From positions 1-10,541 of the forward strand of contig JAGYIH010000028.1 of the NCBI GenBank assembly GCA_018402615.1: a DNA stretch of 10,541 bases. The letters are read 5' to 3'. Origin of the DNA: Aquiluna sp. Lineage in GTDB: Bacteria; Actinomycetota; Actinomycetes; Actinomycetales; Microbacteriaceae. Within the stretch, counting starts at the first letter, position 1. Each line of letters opens with the position of its first letter. The translations under genes were made by a program, and so were the position numbers. Positions 6,952-10,541 of the stretch are shown piece by piece. The notes below the pieces were generated by a model, which saw only the letters and a list, made by a program, of their open reading frames with translations, was not told the DNA's origin and did no database searches.

Positions 6952-8043
6952 ATGGATATCGGAAAGCTTCCCAAAATTTCGCTTCACGATCACCTGGATG
7001 GCGGTCTTCGGCCTCAAACCATTATTGAGCTTGCTGAGCAGGTCGGGCACGTGTTGCCTCGCAACAATGCCCTTGAACTGGCTGATTGGTTTGCAGAAAA
7101 TGCCAACTCCGGTTCGCTGGTTCAGTACCTGGAAACTTTTGATCACACCGTTGCGGTAATGCAGACCCGCGAGGGTCTCGAGCGGGTTGCCTATGAAGCT
7201 GTTATTGACCTTGCTCAGGACGGAGTTATTTACGCCGAACTGCGCTGGGCTCCCGAACAACACTTGGCAGGTGGTCTAACACTGGATGAGACCGTGGAGG
7301 CCGTCCAAGACGGTCTGGAGCGCGGCATGGAACAGATTTCGAACCAGGGCGGCTTCATCAGAACCGGACAGCTGGTCACCGCCATGCGTCACGCCAACCG
7401 TGGTCTGGAGATCGCCGAGCTGGCCGTGCGCCAACGCAATGACGGTGTTGTTGGTTTTGACATCGCGGGGGCTGAGGCTGGCTTTTTGCCCTCGCTTCAC
7501 AAAGATGCTTTTGATTACCTTGCCAGCGAACTGTTCCCGGTAACGGTCCACGCGGGTGAAGCCGATGGCATTGACTCCATCAGAGACGCAGTTGTCTCTG
7601 GTAGGGCACTCAGGCTTGGCCACGGCGTGAGATTGGTAGAGGACATCATGTTCTCTCGCACCGAGGGAGACACGGACCTGGTGGTCTTGGGTCCGGTGGC
7701 GCAGTGGGTCCACGACCGGGGCATCACGCTGGAGACTTCACCGTCATCAAACCTGCAAACCGGTGCCTTTGCCTCGCTGGGTGACAGCATGTCAGATCAC
7801 CCCTTCGACATCCTGTATGACCTTGGTTTCAAGGTCACCGTGAACACTGACAACCGACTCATGAGCGGCACCAGCCTCACTCGTGAACTCGAGATTTTGG
7901 TGGACACCTTTGGCTACACGATTGCAGATCTTGAGCAGTTCCAGCTCAACGCTGCCGAGGCTGCCTTCCAGGGTCTCCCCGAGCGCGAGGAACTAATGGA
8001 CATGATCGAAATTGGCTTCCAAGAGGCAATGGGTGCTAACTAG
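6952..8043 (+). CDS. add: Adenosine deaminase
   Basis: Zinc hydrolase converting adenosine and deoxyadenosine to inosine and deoxyinosine (363 aa, similar to the longer actinobacterial form and about 30 aa longer than E. coli Add). Zinc ligands are visible: H12 and H14 in LHDHLDGG (11-18), H200 in VTVHAGE (197-203) and D300 in VNTDNRLMSGTS (297-308). E203 is the expected catalytic acid and H224 in RLGHGVR (221-227) the catalytic base-side histidine. DIAGAE (170-175) is also typical. The residue after D300 is Asn where many Add proteins have a second Asp; the same Asp-Asn form occurs in mycobacterial Add, as I recall. ATG 6952 lies 8 nt after the deoA stop with only a weak SD (AGGA, 6942-6945). 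Its product inosine is the substrate for the trimeric-type PNP encoded at the right edge. Confidence 0.95.
   Translation: MDIGKLPKISLHDHLDGGLRPQTIIELAEQVGHVLPRNNALELADWFAENANSGSLVQYLETFDHTVAVMQTREGLERVAYEAVIDLAQDGVIYAELRWAPEQHLAGGLTLDETVEAVQDGLERGMEQISNQGGFIRTGQLVTAMRHANRGLEIAELAVRQRNDGVVGFDIAGAEAGFLPSLHKDAFDYLASELFPVTVHAGEADGIDSIRDAVVSGRALRLGHGVRLVEDIMFSRTEGDTDLVVLGPVAQWVHDRGITLETSPSSNLQTGAFASLGDSMSDHPFDILYDLGFKVTVNTDNRLMSGTSLTRELEILVDTFGYTIADLEQFQLNAAEAAFQGLPEREELMDMIEIGFQEAMGAN
8022..8026 (+). promoter_or_regulatory. SD (AGAGG) inside the end of add, selecting GTG 8033 for the EIIA gene
   Basis: AGAGG lies within the last codons of add, 6 nt before GTG 8033. TTG 8012 is further upstream in the same frame but would add residues unlike EIIA. 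The start at 8033 gives MLTSLFSEG, which matches the usual EIIA N-terminus. Confidence 0.55.
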
Positions 8044-8473
8044 TCTGTTTTCCGAAGGTGCAATTTCCCTCGCGCCCTCAAGCGAGAGTTTTAGGTCTGC
8101 AGTTACTGACTCGGTAGCACTTCTTGTGTCCGCGGGTCACGCCAAGAGCGATTACGTCAATCGGGTAATAGAAAACCTTGAAAGATTTGGACCCTACTTT
8201 GTTGTTGCACCGGGTGTGGCTATTGCTCACGCCAGTGCTAGTGACGCCGTTTTATCCCCCGGGCTGAGTCTTTTGAAACTTGAGCAGGGAGTTGTTTCGG
8301 GAGCTTTAGAGAATGATCCGGTGCGGCTGGTTTTCTCGCTCTGCACCCCAAACCCAGTGGACCACCTTGATTTATTGTCGGAGTTTGCGCGGGTAATGAG
8401 TACTTACGGTGTTGTGAACAGTTTGTTAAATGCTTCCGCTGAGAGCGCTATCAGGCAAATTTTAGACATTTAG
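8033..8473 (+). CDS. PTS EIIA protein (mannitol/fructose/ascorbate-type, PTS_EIIA_2)
   Basis: Cytoplasmic phosphocarrier that takes phosphate from HPr and passes it to an EIIB (146 aa from the chosen start, a normal single-domain length). The key region FGPYFVVAPGVAIAHA (52-67) places the phospho-accepting histidine at H66. It is followed by SPGLSLLKLEQGV (77-89), NDPVRLVFSLCTP (95-107) and DHLDLLSEFARVMS (111-124), the usual helix and strand order of the family, closest in feel to UlaC/SgaA-like proteins. The start overlaps add by 11 nt, so the gene is translationally embedded in the nucleoside operon. The bases look more AT-rich than in add and the SD is modest. No EIIC gene is adjacent. 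It may serve a remote permease or a regulatory role. Sugar specificity is not readable. Confidence 0.87.
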   Translation: MLTSLFSEGAISLAPSSESFRSAVTDSVALLVSAGHAKSDYVNRVIENLERFGPYFVVAPGVAIAHASASDAVLSPGLSLLKLEQGVVSGALENDPVRLVFSLCTPNPVDHLDLLSEFARVMSTYGVVNSLLNASAESAIRQILDI

Positions 8474-8488
8474 TTGGTTTACTTAGCT

Positions 8489-8761
8489 GTGCTTATTTAT
8501 GCGGTCTGCGGAGCTGGAATTGGAACCTCGGTGTTGTTGAAGTCAAATGCCGACCGAGTTTTGCTTGATTTGGGAATCGATGCCAGCGTGAAGGCGGTCT
8601 CACTTCAGGATGCGCAGGACCCAAACTCATTGGCGCAAGTTTTACTGATTACCCCGGAGCTGGCCACGCAGGTCGAAGAGATTCGCTCGGAGGTCATAGT
8701 CATCAAGAACATTTTTGATCTTGGTGAACTGGGTGAGAAGCTCTCGCTAGCTCTTAGCTGA
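8489..8761 (+). CDS. PTS EIIB protein (ascorbate/lactose-type small EIIB)
   Basis: Small cytoplasmic phosphotransferase subunit that normally receives phosphate from EIIA on a cysteine and passes it to the sugar carried by EIIC (90 aa). The P-loop-like motif CGAGIGTS (7-14) gives phospho-acceptor C7 directly after the first beta strand. VLLITPELATQV and EVIVIKNIFDLGELGEKL in the second half fit the later strands and helix. Start choice is uncertain. TTG 8474 directly abuts the EIIA stop and would add five residues, while GTG 8489 gives the family's usual beginning (MLIYAVCG, compare MKIxAVCG). Neither has a good SD, so translation probably depends on reinitiation after EIIA. The gene ends 8 nt inside the convergent phosphomutase gene. 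No EIIC follows. Confidence 0.85.
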   Translation: MLIYAVCGAGIGTSVLLKSNADRVLLDLGIDASVKAVSLQDAQDPNSLAQVLLITPELATQVEEIRSEVIVIKNIFDLGELGEKLSLALS

Positions 8762-8780
8762 GAGCTTCAATCAAGTTTTT
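8737..8780 (+). terminator. Candidate operon terminator hairpin over the convergent stop codons
   Basis: GAAGCTCTC (8737-8745) pairs perfectly with GAGAGCTTC (8760-8768), a 9-bp stem. GCT (8746-8748) and AGC (8756-8758) can extend it by 3 bp past a one-base bulge. TTTTT (8776-8780) follows after 7 nt, which is further away than ideal. Both stop codons (EIIB TGA 8759-8761 and mutase TAA 8754-8756) lie within the hairpin. On the - strand there is no T-run after the stem, so termination there is less clear. A functional role is inferred. Confidence 0.45.
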
Positions 8781-10376
8781 AGCCCAGACCCTCAATTCGG
8801 CAAGTCCGAAATCAGAGTCTTCCCCGTTGAATTGCAGGTAGCACTTAAGTTTTGGTTCGGTGCCAGAAGGCCTGAAGATCACCTTTAGTCTTTCTCCGGT
8901 AAAGACCAGTGCATCAGTTTTGTCCTGACCCGAACTTTGTAAGAAGTCCTTCAGAGAAACCTGCTGACCAAGAATCTCAGCCGGTGGTTTCGATCTGAGG
9001 GCCGTCATTACCTTGGAAATTACGGAGAGGTCTGTGACGCGAATCGAAACCTGACCGGTAGTCGTCTTTCCGTAAAGCGCAGTGAGTCTGTCCAGTTCGG
9101 CATCAAGCCCTAGGCCCTGCGACCAAAGCTCGCTTGCCAACTCAGCAATAAGGAGAGCCGCGGTGATGCCATCCTTATCCGGAGTGAATCCAGGGTCAAC
9201 GCAGTAGCCCAGTGCCTCTTCGTAGCCGTAGTCAATGCCCGCAACCTTTGAAATCCACTTAAAGCCGGTCAGTGTCTGCCGGTAATCAATCCCGTGACGC
9301 TTGGCTATTGCGCCAAGGTCCTGCGAAACAATCGAGTTCGCTATTACCTTGGCCCCCGAGGTTGCCAATCTTTCGGCAAGAATTACGCCAACCTGGTCTC
9401 CGGTGAGCATTTTAGGATCTCGGCCATAGCCGACTGCCAATCGATCCGCGTCCGGGTCATTGGCCAAGATCAAATCAGATTGGTTTGCAATTGCATTTCT
9501 GAAGGCCTCATCCATCGCCCCCGGTTCCTCGGGGTTTGGAAATGCCACGGTTGGGAAACTGCCATCGGGTTCTTGCTGGCTTGAAACACTGAAAAGCGAA
9601 AATCCCGATCGCTCAAAGATCTCTCGAACAAACTTCCAGCCAACCCCGTGCAATGAGGTGTGGGTAATCTTCAACCCCCGGCGCCTCTGTCTAGATTGGC
9701 TGTCTTGTGGAATCAAACTCAGTGCTCGGTTTACGTACGAGGCAATATCGGAATCGCCAATCAGTTGGTAGTTAGATGAGCGCGGCAGATCTTGAAACTC
9801 AACCACGGCCGCGATATTTGCAATTTGGTGGGCAATTTCCGAGTCCTGTGGCGGCACCAGCTGGCTGTTGCCGTTTTCGCCACCCAGGTAAACCTTGTAG
9901 CCGTTGTCTTTGGGAGGGTTGTGACTCGCGGTCACCACGATGGTGGCACTGCTACGTCTAGAGCGTCCGGCAAAGGCTGCCACGGGAGTGGGGACCAGCT
10001 GGTCGAAAAGCAGGGCTGTGAGGCCCTTCCCTGCAAGCACTTCCGCGGTGAGCCTGGCGAAGACATCAGAGTTCACTCTCGCGTCATAACCAATGACAAC
10101 GCTGAGTTCTCCTTTGGGGTCTAGATAAGCACTCCTGTTGGCAAGCAAAAACTCGGCGATGCCCAGTGCGGTTTGCCCAACCACCACTTGGTTCATCCGG
10201 TTTGGTCCTGCGCCAAGTTCGCCTCGCAAACCAGCGGTGCCAAATTCTAGGCGAGATTCAAAACGGGCCCTTAGGCCCGCCTGATCCGCGGTTGCCAAAA
10301 GTGTCTCCAATTCGGCGCGTGTGACCGGATCCGGGTCTTGAAGGAGCCAGGCCTGAGCGCTTTGAAAATAGTCCAT
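8754..10376 (-). CDS. Alpha-D-phosphohexomutase family phospho-sugar mutase, likely phosphopentomutase
   Basis: Enzyme that moves phosphate between C1 and the terminal carbon of a sugar phosphate through a phosphoserine (540 aa, the length of PgcA/PGM2-like members). Visible motifs are FGTAGLRG (45-52), active-site TASHNPPKDNGYK (149-161) with S151 as the phosphoserine, metal loop DPDADR (307-312) with D307, D309 and D311, sugar-binding GYEEALGY (384-391), and phosphate-binding FRPSGTEPK (501-509). All four domains therefore appear intact. Automated annotation would call it phosphomannomutase (pmmB) or phosphoglucomutase. The ATG directly abuts the PNP stop (TAAATG) with no clear SD, so the two are co-translated. 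That pairing, and the PGM2 branch's known phosphopentomutase activity in mammals, point to ribose-1-phosphate to ribose-5-phosphate conversion. This role is inference and not proven by residues. The M. tuberculosis deoD-pmmB pair has the same order. Confidence 0.9.
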   Translation of the reverse strand: MDYFQSAQAWLLQDPDPVTRAELETLLATADQAGLRARFESRLEFGTAGLRGELGAGPNRMNQVVVGQTALGIAEFLLANRSAYLDPKGELSVVIGYDARVNSDVFARLTAEVLAGKGLTALLFDQLVPTPVAAFAGRSRRSSATIVVTASHNPPKDNGYKVYLGGENGNSQLVPPQDSEIAHQIANIAAVVEFQDLPRSSNYQLIGDSDIASYVNRALSLIPQDSQSRQRRRGLKITHTSLHGVGWKFVREIFERSGFSLFSVSSQQEPDGSFPTVAFPNPEEPGAMDEAFRNAIANQSDLILANDPDADRLAVGYGRDPKMLTGDQVGVILAERLATSGAKVIANSIVSQDLGAIAKRHGIDYRQTLTGFKWISKVAGIDYGYEEALGYCVDPGFTPDKDGITAALLIAELASELWSQGLGLDAELDRLTALYGKTTTGQVSIRVTDLSVISKVMTALRSKPPAEILGQQVSLKDFLQSSGQDKTDALVFTGERLKVIFRPSGTEPKLKCYLQFNGEDSDFGLAELRVWAKNLIEALS

Positions 10377-10541
10377 TTAGAACTTGACCACGATCTTTGC
10401 CAAGAGCTCGGAGATTCTTCCCTCAGCATCCTTGCCAGCCTGGATTACCTCTTCGTGCGACAGCGGAGTCTTTTGAACACCGGCCGCGAGATTTGTAATC
10501 AGCGACATCCCCATTACCTCCATGCCGGCTTCTCTCGCGGC
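10377..10541 (-). CDS. punA: Purine nucleoside phosphorylase, trimeric type (C-terminal 54 residues; runs off the right edge)
   Basis: Only the last 54 codons are in the window. They encode the end of a PNP that splits inosine and guanosine (and deoxy forms) with phosphate into base and (deoxy)ribose-1-phosphate. The segment GMEVMGMSLITNLAAG (6-21 of the fragment) matches the base-binding strand of trimeric PNPs. The Asn of SLITN corresponds to human PNP N243. LSHEEVIQAG (27-36) and a final helix AEGRISELLAKIV (39-51) complete the fold. It is upstream of, and directly abutting, the phosphomutase on the - strand. Trimeric PNPs do not use adenosine well, which fits with the adenosine deaminase encoded nearby. 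The family is recognised from a short stretch, so the symbol is less sure than the function. Confidence 0.85.
   Translation of the reverse strand, partial: AAREAGMEVMGMSLITNLAAGVQKTPLSHEEVIQAGKDAEGRISELLAKIVVKF

Noticed and set aside
8012..8032. TTG 8012 as the start of the EIIA gene
   Set aside because: It would add seven residues (MASKRQW) unlike EIIA. GTG 8033 has an SD at the right distance and a family-like N-terminus.
9792..10124. Open frames on the + strand opposite the phosphomutase
   Set aside because: They are antisense to a gene with all active-site motifs intact, and their products show no recognisable domain.
1..10541. CRISPR arrays, insertion sequences, tRNA or rRNA genes, attachment sites, toxin or defence genes
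   Set aside because: I looked for spaced direct repeats, transposase-like proteins, terminal inverted repeats and tRNA-like folds, and saw none. Nearly the whole window is accounted for by metabolic genes.

Overview
The window holds a nucleoside uptake and salvage locus. The organism is most likely a moderate-GC actinobacterium, possibly a freshwater Microbacteriaceae of the Rhodoluna/Aquiluna kind. This is inferred from the style of the proteins (long actinobacterial-type adenosine deaminase, tandem-stop lipoprotein gene, long second permease), the frequent TTG and GTG starts, and a GC content that looks only a little above half. No marker gene fixes the taxon.

Layout. Positions 1-120 are a non-coding leader with two inverted repeats and a strong Shine-Dalgarno (SD). 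Positions 121-1212 encode a BMP-family nucleoside-binding lipoprotein, followed by a textbook GC-rich hairpin terminator or attenuator (1233-1267). From 1302 to 8761, eight genes lie head to tail on the + strand with gaps of 15 nt or less, or overlaps: a double-NBD ABC ATPase, two BPD_transp_2 permeases, cytidine deaminase, thymidine/pyrimidine phosphorylase, adenosine deaminase, a PTS EIIA and a PTS EIIB. The - strand then carries an alpha-D-phosphohexomutase (8754-10376) whose 3' end overlaps the EIIB gene by 8 nt. Upstream of it, and abutting it, is the 3' end of a trimeric-type purine nucleoside phosphorylase that enters from the right edge. The only non-coding stretches are 1-120 and 1213-1301.

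How it works together. The lipoprotein captures nucleosides and the ATPase and two permeases import them. Cdd converts (deoxy)cytidine to (deoxy)uridine and the pyrimidine phosphorylase releases the base plus (deoxy)ribose-1-phosphate. Add turns adenosine into inosine, which the trimeric PNP cleaves to hypoxanthine and ribose-1-phosphate. The phosphomutase beside PNP is therefore a good candidate for the phosphopentomutase that feeds the sugar phosphate into central metabolism. No deoxyribose-phosphate aldolase and no transcription regulator are seen in the window.

The least explained part is the EIIA-EIIB pair at the end of the operon. Both phospho-acceptor residues are present, but no EIIC membrane subunit is encoded next to them, so the pair may be regulatory or may work with a remote EIIC. 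I see no CRISPR array, insertion sequence, tRNA, rRNA, toxin or defence gene. This is a well-ordered metabolic locus rather than a strikingly new system.
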